This document shows, in pieces, positions 24,032 through 32,315 of a stretch of 33,680 nt of DNA (the stretch's first letter is position 1; the number at the start of each line of letters is the position of its first letter). This DNA is from DASVLX01 sp035552275 (GTDB taxonomy: Bacteria; Actinomycetota; Actinomycetes; Mycobacteriales; Pseudonocardiaceae), in the NCBI GenBank assembly GCA_035552275.1, contig DASZLR010000162.1, forward strand, positions 1-33,680, read 5' to 3'. The notes beneath the pieces were generated by a model. The model was not told where the DNA came from. It worked only from the letters and a program-made list of their open reading frames with translations, and ran no database searches. A program made the translations under genes and the position numbers.

Positions 24032-24060
24032 AACCCGGGACGCCGCGGGCGCCCCGGGTT
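24032..24060 (-). terminator. Hairpin between eccC and the Hsp70-like gene
   Basis: Outer stem AACCCGGG (24032-24039) with CCCGGGTT (24053-24060), inner stem CGCC (24041-24044) with GGCG (24048-24051), loop GCG. It starts 39 bp after the eccC stop and ends 22 bp before the next start codon. It could terminate or attenuate eccC transcription before the Hsp70-like and esx genes, making a separate dose of these possible. Confidence 0.55.
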
Positions 24061-24098
24061 GTCATGCCGTTGTGGCTTGTCTCGTGTCACTGGTCCGA

Positions 24099-27000
24099 CT
24101 AGTCAGGTTGTATCCAGGCCACCTGCATACGCTGCTGGCCGAGCTTGCGGCTGATGATCGTGCCCCGGCCCGGCGGCTCGGCGCCCGGCTTGACCGTGCC
24201 CCACAGCACACCCTCGTCCTTGCTCCCGCTGCCGACGAAACCTGGGCTGGCGATCTCCTTCAGTTTGCCGATGACGGGATCATAGGTGGAACGGGACGCG
24301 CCACCGGTACGGCGGGCCACAATCATGTGCAGGCCGACGTCCTTGGCCTGGGCCAGGAACTCCGACAGCGGCTGCAACGGGTTACCCGACTGGGTGGCGA
24401 CCAGGTCGTAGTCGTCCACCACCACGAACACGTCCGGGCCCTTCCACCAGGAACGGTTCTTCAGCTGCTCCTGGGTGACGTCCGGGCCGGGCAGCCGGCC
24501 GGTCAGCGAGTTCCGCACGTCGTTGACCATGCCCTGCAACTGGTTGCCGGAAGCCGCGTAGCCGATCATGTGCGGGGTGTTGACGAAGCCGAGCATGGTG
24601 CGCCGGTAGTCGACCAGCACCAGCACGGCTTCCTTGGGCGTGTAGTTGTTCACGATGCCGCGCACGACATTGCGCAGCATGTTGGTCTTGCCGGACTCGC
24701 CGTCGGCGAACGCCACGAAGTGCGGCTCCGAGTCGAAGTCCAGGAACACCGGCGCCAACTCGTCCTCGTTGACGCCGATCACCACCATCTCCTTCTTCGG
24801 CGGCGCGGTCATGTTGGAGACCAGGTCGGCGTAGGGCAGCACCTCGGGCAGCAGCCGCACCTTCGGCGCCGACCGGCCGCGCCAGGCCGAGCGGATCTTG
24901 GTGGTGGCGTCCTGGATGCCCACCGCCGCCGTCTCCGCGTCGGCGATCGCGTCGATGCGCGGAATGCCGGTGAGGAAGTGCAGCTTGTCCCGGGTGATGC
25001 CCCGCCCCGGCCGGCCGGCCGGCACGTTGTCCGCCGCTCGACGGTCCACATCGGACTCGGTCGGATCGCCCAGCCGGAGCTCGAACCGGGAACCCATCAG
25101 GTCCTTCACCGCCGGCCGGATCTCCGCCCACCGGTTCGCGGTGACCACCAGGTGCACGCCGTAGGACAGGCCCTGCGCGGCCAGCGCCGCGACCTGCGGC
25201 TCCAGCGCCTCGAACTCCTGCCGGAAGTTCAGCCAGCCGTCGACGATCAGGAACGCGTCGCCGTACAGGTCCTCGGGCAGTTCACCGCGCCGCTTGCGCT
25301 CCCGGAAGTTGGCCATCGAGTCGATGCCGTGGTCCCGGAACCGCAGTTCCCGCTCGGTGACCAGGGTGGTCATCTCGGCCACCATCCGGCGGGCCAGGTC
25401 CGGGTCGAGCCGGCCGGCGACCCCGCCGACGTGCGGCAGCCCGTTCATCGTGGCGAGCGTGCCGCCACCGAGGTCGAGGCAGTAGAACTGCACCTCGGCC
25501 GGGGTGTGGGTGAGCGCCATGGACATGATCAGGGTGCGCAGCATCATCGACTTGCCGGACTGCGGACCGCCGACCAGCGCGCCATGTCCGGCGGCGCCGG
25601 AGAAATCCGCCCACAGCAGGTCGCGGCGCTGCTCGAAAGGCTTGTCCACCAAGCCAAGCGGCACCTGCAACCGACCGTTGCCGAAGAACCCGGCCGCGGT
25701 CAGGCCACGGTCGTCGGTCGGCGCGAGCGGCGGCAGCAGGGTGTCCAGCGAGGGTGGCTCGCTCAGCGGCGGCAGCCACACCTCGTGCGCCGGCGGACCC
25801 TGGCCGACCAGCCGGGAGACCACGATCTCCAACTGGCTGGGCTCGTTCTTCTCCTCTTCCTTGGGCTTCGGCGCCACTTCTTCCTTGGGCCGTTCCGGCT
25901 CCTTGGGCACCTCGATGTAGTCCGGCACGAACAGCTTGGGCCGGCGGTCGCTGGAAATCGGCGCGGAGGGCCCGGCGACCTGGATGCCCGAGGGCCGGTA
26001 CGGGCCGGACACGTAGGCGGCCTTGAACCGGGTCATCGAGCTGGTGTCGAACTTGAGGTAGCCCGAACCGGGGATCGGCGGCAGCTCGAACGCGTCCGGC
26101 ACGCCGATCGCCGCCCGCGACTCCGACGCGGAGAAGGTCTTCAGACCGATCCGGTACGAGAGATAGGTGTCCAGGCCGCGCAGCTTGCCTTCCTCCAGGC
26201 GCTGCGAGGCGAGCAGCATGTGGATCTGCAGCGATCGGCCGACTCGGCCGATCTGCAGGAAGATGTCGATGAAGTCCGGCTTGGCGGACAGCATCTCGGA
26301 GAACTCGTCGATGCAGATGAACAGCGCCGGCAGCGGGTCGAGGTCCGCGCCGTTCTCACGCATCTTCTCGTAGTCCCAGACGTTCTTGGCGTTCGCCTTG
26401 GCCAGCAGCTCCTGGCGGCGGGCCACCTCGCCGGCGATGGCGTCCTTCATCCGGTCGACCAGCGTCAGGTCGCCGGCCAGGTTGGTGATCGTCGCCGCGA
26501 CGTGCGGGGCGTCGTCGAAACCGAGGAAGGTGGCGCCACCCTTGAAGTCCACGAGGATCATGTTGAGCGCGGAGCTGGAGTGGGTGGCCACCATGGCGAT
26601 CACCAGCGTGCGCAGGAACTCCGACTTGCCGGAACCGGTCGCGCCGACGCACAGGCCGTGCGGACCCATGCCCTCCATCGCCGCTTCCTTGATGTCCAGC
26701 TCGACCAGCTGGCCCTGCTCGCCGACGCCGAAGGGCACCCGGTAGCGATCCCGGACCGGCCGGGGCCGCCAGGCCGCCTGCACATCGAAGGTCATCGGGT
26801 CGCCGGGGATGCCGAGCATTTCCAGCAGGCCGGGGTTGGAGTTCAGCGGCTCGTCCTCGCCGGAGCCCTCGTGCTGGCCGCTCATCCGATAGGGGGACAG
26901 CTTGCGCGCCAACGCTTCGGCCTCGATCGGCGACAGCGCGTCCGGCGCGCCGAACCACTCGACACCGGACGAGGACCGCGCGCCGATCTTGTCGTCCTCG

Positions 27001-28088
27001 ATCTGCAGCCGCAGGCCGCGTCGGGCGGCGAGGCTGCCCAGCGACTCGGACAGGTCGAGCATGGTGACGCCGACCAGGCCCTCCTCCAGAATGAGCATCT
27101 CCTCACGGGAGATGTCGGCGTCGTCCAGGACGATGAGGATGTGCGGGCCGTCGACCGTAGGCGCGCCGTCCCGCTTGAACCGGGGACGGTCCCGGATCAG
27201 GTCGTCCAGCATCTGCTCGATCTCGCCCAGCGAGCCGGCCATCAGCCGCATCTGCCCGATACCGTCCACAATGGTCGGATGCTGGGTGTGCGGCAGCCAC
27301 TTGGCCCATTCCCACTGCTGCTTGGCCTTGCCGGTGCTGGCGACCGCGATGATCAGGTCGTCCGGGGTGTGGAAGGTGGCCAGCTCGGCGACCATCGCCC
27401 GGCCGAGGTCGCGGACCTCGTCGTGCCCGCCGCTGATCGAGATCGCGGCGAAGCTGCGCACCGCGATGGACACCGGCAGGTCGAACACGATCGAGTGGGC
27501 CCGGACGAACCGGCGCAGCGCCAGCGTCGCGATCGGCTCCAGTTCCTCGACCGGGCCGGTCTGCGGCGGCACCAGCCGGGTGTCCAGCCGCTGTGAGCCG
27601 CGGCCGACGCGCAGGTGCATGAAGTCGCCGTCGGTGGGACGCCGCTCCCACATCCGGCGGCTGGTCGCGATCGACCACAGCGCCTGCGGATCGGGGTGGA
27701 TCCACTCCCGCTCGTGCCGCTGCTCCAGGGTCGCTTCGCGGGCGCGGTCGCGCATCTGGCCGAGGTAGCGCAGGTAGTCCTTGCGGTCCTCGTTCATCTC
27801 GGCCTTCTTGGCGCCGCCGCCCCGGCCACCGCCGCCGCCCATCATGCCCACCGTGCCGATGAGCATCATTCCGCCCATCATCATGGACATCGGGTTCCGG
27901 CCCCCGACGATGAACATGAAGACCATCATCCCGACCGAGGCCACGATCATGACCGCTGGCAACAGCTTCATCAGAATGTTGCCCGGGATCGTGCGCGGGA
28001 TCTCCGGTGGCGGTTCGAGGTGAACCTCGCCTCCGGGGCGACGTGGTGGCGACAGCCGGGCCGTACGCTTGAACTGCAGCGTGCTCAC
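24099..28088 (-). CDS. eccC: Type VII secretion ATPase EccC (1329 aa, three ATPase domains)
   Basis: Motor of the ESX system. The N-terminus begins STLQFKRTARL, followed by two membrane helices (about 45-95, with an unusual Met-rich stretch SMMMGGMM) and a DUF domain. Three FtsK/SpoIIIE-type ATPase domains follow: Walker A GATGSGKS near residue 483 with Walker B FICIDEFSEM; GGPQSGKS near 841 with LIVDGW; GESGKT near 1129 with VVVDDYD. D1 has the canonical DE pair; D2 and D3 have weaker Walker B motifs, as usual for regulatory domains. A Lys/Glu/Pro-rich linker lies between D1 and D2. GTG 28088 is preferred because GAGAGG lies upstream and the family starts here; a TTG at 28166 would add 26 residues. 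EccC is one uninterrupted chain. Confidence 0.97.
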   Translation of the reverse strand: MSTLQFKRTARLSPPRRPGGEVHLEPPPEIPRTIPGNILMKLLPAVMIVASVGMMVFMFIVGGRNPMSMMMGGMMLIGTVGMMGGGGGRGGGAKKAEMNEDRKDYLRYLGQMRDRAREATLEQRHEREWIHPDPQALWSIATSRRMWERRPTDGDFMHLRVGRGSQRLDTRLVPPQTGPVEELEPIATLALRRFVRAHSIVFDLPVSIAVRSFAAISISGGHDEVRDLGRAMVAELATFHTPDDLIIAVASTGKAKQQWEWAKWLPHTQHPTIVDGIGQMRLMAGSLGEIEQMLDDLIRDRPRFKRDGAPTVDGPHILIVLDDADISREEMLILEEGLVGVTMLDLSESLGSLAARRGLRLQIEDDKIGARSSSGVEWFGAPDALSPIEAEALARKLSPYRMSGQHEGSGEDEPLNSNPGLLEMLGIPGDPMTFDVQAAWRPRPVRDRYRVPFGVGEQGQLVELDIKEAAMEGMGPHGLCVGATGSGKSEFLRTLVIAMVATHSSSALNMILVDFKGGATFLGFDDAPHVAATITNLAGDLTLVDRMKDAIAGEVARRQELLAKANAKNVWDYEKMRENGADLDPLPALFICIDEFSEMLSAKPDFIDIFLQIGRVGRSLQIHMLLASQRLEEGKLRGLDTYLSYRIGLKTFSASESRAAIGVPDAFELPPIPGSGYLKFDTSSMTRFKAAYVSGPYRPSGIQVAGPSAPISSDRRPKLFVPDYIEVPKEPERPKEEVAPKPKEEEKNEPSQLEIVVSRLVGQGPPAHEVWLPPLSEPPSLDTLLPPLAPTDDRGLTAAGFFGNGRLQVPLGLVDKPFEQRRDLLWADFSGAAGHGALVGGPQSGKSMMLRTLIMSMALTHTPAEVQFYCLDLGGGTLATMNGLPHVGGVAGRLDPDLARRMVAEMTTLVTERELRFRDHGIDSMANFRERKRRGELPEDLYGDAFLIVDGWLNFRQEFEALEPQVAALAAQGLSYGVHLVVTANRWAEIRPAVKDLMGSRFELRLGDPTESDVDRRAADNVPAGRPGRGITRDKLHFLTGIPRIDAIADAETAAVGIQDATTKIRSAWRGRSAPKVRLLPEVLPYADLVSNMTAPPKKEMVVIGVNEDELAPVFLDFDSEPHFVAFADGESGKTNMLRNVVRGIVNNYTPKEAVLVLVDYRRTMLGFVNTPHMIGYAASGNQLQGMVNDVRNSLTGRLPGPDVTQEQLKNRSWWKGPDVFVVVDDYDLVATQSGNPLQPLSEFLAQAKDVGLHMIVARRTGGASRSTYDPVIGKLKEIASPGFVGSGSKDEGVLWGTVKPGAEPPGRGTIISRKLGQQRMQVAWIQPD

Positions 28089-28379
28089 CGAACGGGTACC
28101 TCTCGACTTGTCTGGACCAGGCGGCGTAAGCACCGCGCCCCGGTGGGACGGGTGATCTTCGGCCAACCGGTCGAGCCGCTTGCGACATCTTCCGACATCG
28201 AATCGACCCGAAGTTCACCGAACCCGTCCCACAGCGTTGCGCGGTACGGCCATACTAGGGGCGCTCGGTGACCTTGCGGACCGTTTTGGTGAAACCCGCC
28301 CGGTCGGTGTGGTCTCTCGGGCAAGCTAGCCGGGCACAAGCTCGATGGGACAGACCTAGAAGACCCGAAGGGGGCACTG
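28089..28379. promoter_or_regulatory. Divergent eccC / eccD control region
   Basis: 291 bp between the eccC and eccD starts, with no gene. It contains the direct repeat CGACATC at 28183-28189 and 28193-28199, spaced 10 bp (one helical turn), and the inverted repeat GTTC-ACC-GAAC at 28213-28223. These may be regulator sites, since both operons must start here. I see no convincing -10/-35 pair. The eccD ribosome binding site GAAGGGGG lies at 28368-28375. Confidence 0.4.
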
Positions 28380-29777
28380 GTGGCGACCGGGACGACGGTG
28401 TTCAGCCGGGTGACGGTGGTGGCGCCGCGGACACGCATTGACGTGGCACTGCCGGCGGACGTGGCAATCGCCGACCTGCTGCCGATGCTGTTGGAGATGG
28501 CCCGCGAGGCCACTCCGGACGGCGGCGCGCGGCATGGCGGCTGGTGTCTGGCCCGGCTCGGCGAGGCTCCGCTGGATCCCAGCCGGACGCTGGCCTCGCT
28601 GGGCGTGGTCGACGGCGACATGATCCAACTGCGGCGCCGGTCCGACACCCCGCCGCCGCCGCTGTACGACGACGTGGTCGACGCCATCGCCGGCGCCACG
28701 CCGGAGAGCTACCGGCCGTGGACCAAGGAGACGGCGCGGCGGATCGCGCACACCGCCGGCGGGCTCGGGTTCGTCGCCGCCGCGGCGGCGGCGCTCCTGA
28801 TCGGGCCGTTGGGCACCGGCGGCAACGCGATCATCGCGGCCATCGTGGCCGGGATCACCGCGGTGGTCGCGATCGCGATCGGCGCGACCGTGGCGCGCGG
28901 CTACAACTCGGCCGGCACCGGCGTGCTGATCACCGCGGCCGGCGGCCTGACCATGGCGTTCGTCGCGGGGCTGTACATCGTGCCGCACTTCCCGGGCCGG
29001 CCGAACTTCATGCTCGGGTTCGCGCTGGTGCTGATCGTCGCGGCGGTGTCGATCCTGATCATCGGGTCCGGGATCACCTGGTTCGTCGCGGCCGGCACCG
29101 TCGGTCTGCTGGGGTTCCTGGCGTACCTGGTGGCCACCCTGGTGCCGTCGGCCACCGATGGGGCGATCGGCGCCGGTACGGCGGCGGTTGCGTTGGCTGC
29201 GCTTTCTGTGCTGCCCAGGATCACCATTCAGCTCGCCGGGCTGCCGCTGCCGACCGTGCCCAGCGGCGCGGAGGAGCTGAAGGACGAGTCCGGCTTCCCC
29301 GACTTCGACCTGATCGAGAAGCGGGCCGGGCGGGCCCACGAGTACATGACCGGCATGATCATCGGCTGCGGCGCGGCCGCCGCGCTGGCCTCGGTGCTGG
29401 CCGCCAGCTCGGGCATGTGGGGCATGTTGGAGGGCGCGGCGGTGGCGCTGGTGCTGCTGCTGCGCGGCCGCACCTACGCCAACGGCAGTCAGGCGGTCGC
29501 GCTGCTGGCGACCGGCATGCTGGCGGCGGCCGGGCTGCTGATCGGCTGGATGGTCGAGTCCAGCGGCCTGATGATGAAACTGGTCGTGTTCGGTGTGCTG
29601 GTGGTCGTCACCGCTGGTGCGCTGATCGTCGGCGTGGTCTTCCCGGAGCGGAAGTTCTCGCCGGTGCTGCGGCGCAGCGTGGACGTGGTGGAGGCACTGC
29701 TGATCGCCGCCGTGCTGCCGCTGGCGTTCGCCGTGATGAATCTGTACGCCGCCGTGCGGCACGTGCACTTCGGTTAG
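28380..29777 (+). CDS. eccD: Type VII secretion membrane channel protein EccD (465 aa)
   Basis: The N-terminal 85 residues have the ubiquitin-like fold expected of EccD (FSRVTVVAPRTRIDVALPAD through LASLGVVDGDMIQLRRR), followed by a short loop (YRPWTKETARRIAH) and about eleven hydrophobic helices filling residues 120-465, ending in FAVMNLYAAVRHVHFG. EccD forms the main membrane pore part of ESX complexes. GTG 28380 has GAAGGGGG five bases upstream. It is divergent from eccC, and mycP follows after 15 bp, so eccD-mycP is an operon, the same layout as ESX-4 Rv3448-Rv3449. Confidence 0.95.
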   Translation: MATGTTVFSRVTVVAPRTRIDVALPADVAIADLLPMLLEMAREATPDGGARHGGWCLARLGEAPLDPSRTLASLGVVDGDMIQLRRRSDTPPPPLYDDVVDAIAGATPESYRPWTKETARRIAHTAGGLGFVAAAAAALLIGPLGTGGNAIIAAIVAGITAVVAIAIGATVARGYNSAGTGVLITAAGGLTMAFVAGLYIVPHFPGRPNFMLGFALVLIVAAVSILIIGSGITWFVAAGTVGLLGFLAYLVATLVPSATDGAIGAGTAAVALAALSVLPRITIQLAGLPLPTVPSGAEELKDESGFPDFDLIEKRAGRAHEYMTGMIIGCGAAAALASVLAASSGMWGMLEGAAVALVLLLRGRTYANGSQAVALLATGMLAAAGLLIGWMVESSGLMMKLVVFGVLVVVTAGALIVGVVFPERKFSPVLRRSVDVVEALLIAAVLPLAFAVMNLYAAVRHVHFG

Positions 29778-29792
29778 GGGTCAAGCCGTCCG

Positions 29793-31334
29793 ATGATCAG
29801 GATCACCGCTGCCCGACGCCGGGTGGCCGCGACCGCTGTGTCCGCGCTGCTGGTTCTCCTCGGGCCGGCCGCGTGGCCGGCCTGGGCCGACTCGACCACG
29901 ACGACGGACCCCAACAACCAGGTCGGGCCGGAGTTCTGGACGCCGCCGCCGATCAACTACAGCGCCTATCTGCCACCGTTGCCGCCGCCCGGTGGCGCGC
30001 CGGATCGGCCGTATGCCCCGGCCAGCAACCAGCAGTGCGTCAGCTCTGGCGTGGGTCCGGTGACGTCGGTGCAGAACGTCCCGGCTGCGCAGTCCATGTT
30101 GGACATCGACGACGCGCAGAAGGTCGGCGACGATGGCGCGGGGGTGACGGTCGCAGTGATCGACACCGGCGTGAACCAGCACCCGTTCCTGACCGACAAC
30201 GGCCGGCTGCGCAACGGCGGCGACTACATCACCAACAGTGGCGACGCGCGGAACGACTGCGACGGCCACGGCACGATCGTCGCCGGCATCATCGCGGCTA
30301 ACACCAGCCAGAGCAGCATTCCGGTTGGTTTCAAGGGAGTCGCGCCGCAGGCGAACATCCTGGCGATCAAGCAGACGAGTAGTCGTTACCAGGCCCAGAA
30401 CGGCAACAGCACGGTCACCGCCGGCGACCTGACCACCTTGGCCTCAGCGATCTTCTACGCGGCGCACCAGCCGGATGTGAAGGTCATCACCATGTCGGTG
30501 GACGAGTGCATCCCGGCGACTCCGGCCGCCCTGCAGGTCATCTACGGACAGCAGCAGTTCAAGCAACTGCAGGCGGCCATCCACTACGCCGTCAACACGG
30601 CGGACAAGGTGGTCATCGCGGCGGCCGGCAACATCTCATCCGGCGGTGGGAACGGCGCCGACCAGAACGGCCAGAGCCCGTGCTCCAACGTCCCTAACAA
30701 CACCAACCCGAATCCCAATGAAGTCAACATGGTGGAGATTCCGCCGGTGTTCGCCGACGACGTGCTGTCGGTGGCGTCGGTGAATCCGGTCACCAGCGGC
30801 AACGCCTACACCAGCGGCGTGTCCTCGTTCTCGGTGTGGGGACCGTGGGTGAGCCTGGCCGCGCCCGGCGAGAACATCGTCTCGCTCGACCCGGCCGCGA
30901 ACGGCAGTCAGCTGTCGAACCAGACGACGGAGAACAACCAGACGATCCCGTTGCAGGGCACCAGTTTCGCCGCGCCATACGTGGCCGGGGTGGCCGCGCT
31001 GGTGCGGAAGAAGTTCCCGACCATGAGCGCCCGGCAGGTCATGCAGCGGTTGGAAGCCACCGCCCAGCATCCGTCGGGCGGGGCGGACGGTCGCAACAGC
31101 GCCGTCGGCTACGGCGTGATCGACCCGATGGCGGCGCTCACCGCCGCGATGCCCGGCGAGAACGGCGTGCCCCCGGAGAACGGCGTCAACATCCCGGCCG
31201 CGCTGCCGGCTGCCAATGTGCAAGACCCGGTGCCGCTGCTCGTCGCGCTGATCGGCACGGCGGCCGGCGTGGTCATCTTCGTGGTCGTCGCCTTCACCGT
31301 CCGCGCCCGCCGCCGCAACGAGACGACTCGGTAG
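29793..31334 (+). CDS. mycP: Mycosin, type VII secretion-associated serine protease MycP (513 aa)
   Basis: Secreted, membrane-anchored subtilisin-like protease needed for ESX stability. Signal peptide at residues 1-32 (ending AWPAWA-D), a Pro-rich N-terminal extension, then the triad Asp124 (VAVIDTG), His159 (DGHGT), Ser391 (QGTSFAAP) with oxyanion Asn280 (AAAGN). A loop rich in Asn (NVPNNTNPNPNE) lies between 299 and 310. The C-terminal helix (about 480-503) and basic tail RARRRNETTR anchor it, as in all mycosins. All catalytic residues are intact. ATG 29793 follows eccD by 15 bp. Confidence 0.96.
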   Translation: MIRITAARRRVAATAVSALLVLLGPAAWPAWADSTTTTDPNNQVGPEFWTPPPINYSAYLPPLPPPGGAPDRPYAPASNQQCVSSGVGPVTSVQNVPAAQSMLDIDDAQKVGDDGAGVTVAVIDTGVNQHPFLTDNGRLRNGGDYITNSGDARNDCDGHGTIVAGIIAANTSQSSIPVGFKGVAPQANILAIKQTSSRYQAQNGNSTVTAGDLTTLASAIFYAAHQPDVKVITMSVDECIPATPAALQVIYGQQQFKQLQAAIHYAVNTADKVVIAAAGNISSGGGNGADQNGQSPCSNVPNNTNPNPNEVNMVEIPPVFADDVLSVASVNPVTSGNAYTSGVSSFSVWGPWVSLAAPGENIVSLDPAANGSQLSNQTTENNQTIPLQGTSFAAPYVAGVAALVRKKFPTMSARQVMQRLEATAQHPSGGADGRNSAVGYGVIDPMAALTAAMPGENGVPPENGVNIPAALPAANVQDPVPLLVALIGTAAGVVIFVVVAFTVRARRRNETTR

Positions 31335-31411
31335 GGGCGCTATCGCGGGTTCAGTGTGCGGTCCTACCTGGTGGCCAGTCGCCATGCCTCGCGGCGGTGG
31401 AAAAAGAGAAC

Positions 31412-32062
31412 TCAGCCGGGGTTGCCGGTGAAGTTCACCGTGACGGTCTTGAAGCCCAGCGACTGCAGCAGGCTGACCAGCATCGTCCGGGTGTTCTTCT
31501 CGGCCTCGGCGGCGACCTGGCTCTTGGCGGCCGCGCCCTCGATCTGCTGCTGGGCAAGCTCGTACACGGCCTGCTGCGAGTTCGGGTTGCCGGACAGGAA
31601 CTGGCCGACCCGGTTGAACAGGCCCTGCTGCTGGGCGTACACATAGGACTGATGGACGTCCAGCACGGCCGGTTCGAGTTGGGCGTGCGGCAACGTGAGG
31701 GTCGCTGCGGTCCGGTCCGGCGAAACCTGGACCGCAGCACCTTTCAGGTGCGCGAAATCGACGTAGGCGTTGTCGGTGCCCACGCCGATGAACATGGTGT
31801 CGCTGCCCTCCAGGAAGCTGGGCAGAATCGCGTTGCTGGACGAGATGTCCACGACCACCTGAAACGAGCCGCTGGCCGCCTCATAGCGGGACAGCTCGCT
31901 GATCGACTGGAGCAACACCGGGCCGGACCGGTCGGTTGTGGTGTCGGCGAACGGATTCCGCAACTGCGGCAACAGATGCACCGCCGATGCCACCAGCACC
32001 GCGCCGAGCACCAGCACCACAACGAGCACGGCTCCGACCAAACGCTTGCGCCACTTGCTCAT
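31412..32062 (-). CDS. DUF4230 domain protein (216 aa)
   Basis: One N-terminal membrane helix (about 10-32, LVGAVLVVVLVLGAVLV), then an exported DUF4230 domain with LQSISELSRYEAASGSFQVV, SDTMFIGVGTDNAYVDF and a long C-terminal helix (YELAQQQIEGAAAKSQVAAE) ending in GFKTVTVNF. DUF4230 proteins are widespread envelope proteins of unknown function. ATG 32062 has GGGAG about 10 bases upstream; GTG 32071 is an alternative that has the Shine-Dalgarno too close. The gene is convergent with mycP. Its position between mycP and eccB is not part of the ESX-4 core, so a link to secretion is conjecture. Confidence 0.85.
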   Translation of the reverse strand: MSKWRKRLVGAVLVVVLVLGAVLVASAVHLLPQLRNPFADTTTDRSGPVLLQSISELSRYEAASGSFQVVVDISSSNAILPSFLEGSDTMFIGVGTDNAYVDFAHLKGAAVQVSPDRTAATLTLPHAQLEPAVLDVHQSYVYAQQQGLFNRVGQFLSGNPNSQQAVYELAQQQIEGAAAKSQVAAEAEKNTRTMLVSLLQSLGFKTVTVNFTGNPG

Positions 32063-32168
32063 GCCCGCCACACTCCCGTGTGATCACCGGTACGGTGCAC
32101 CGGACAGTGTGATCGTCTTCGCGGTGAAGATCAATGGTCGTTCGACGGCGAGATCGGCGGGACGTGTG

Positions 32169-32309
32169 ATGCGCAGGTCAATCTGGTTCTGGCTGCTGGT
32201 GGCCGTGCTTGCGGTGCTGCTGCTCGGATTGCTGTTCGGCGGCTACCGCAAGGGCACCAAGGTCGGACTGTCGACCTCGGTGCCCCCTGTCGCGACAGTG
32301 GCTGTCTGA
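32169..32309 (+). CDS. 46-aa single-helix membrane protein
   Basis: ATG 32169 to TGA 32309. A basic start (MRRSIW), one strongly hydrophobic helix (residues 6-26) and a short tail with GGYRKGTKVG. Small proteins of this form recur in Pseudonocardiales genomes, as far as I recall. It diverges from the DUF4230 gene (about 106 bp upstream) and is convergent with eccB, ending 6 bp before the eccB stop. The ribosome binding site is weak (GGCGGGAC). Function unknown. Confidence 0.6.
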   Translation: MRRSIWFWLLVAVLAVLLLGLLFGGYRKGTKVGLSTSVPPVATVAV

Positions 32310-32315
32310 GCCCGG

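Noticed and set aside
23970..27596. Very long plus-strand open frame (over 1200 codons) opposite eccC and the Hsp70-like gene
   Set aside because: Antisense shadow of strongly GC-biased genes; composition is His/Gln/Arg/Val-rich without domains, and the opposite strand encodes clear EccC motifs.
28213..28223. LexA-type SOS box upstream of eccD
   Set aside because: GTTC-ACC-GAAC lacks the spacing and flanking bases of the actinobacterial SOS box, so kept only as an unspecific inverted repeat.
28356..29768. Minus-strand open frame opposite eccD
   Set aside because: His/Arg/Gln-rich mirror of the EccD codon pattern; the plus strand has the ubiquitin-like domain and eleven membrane helices.
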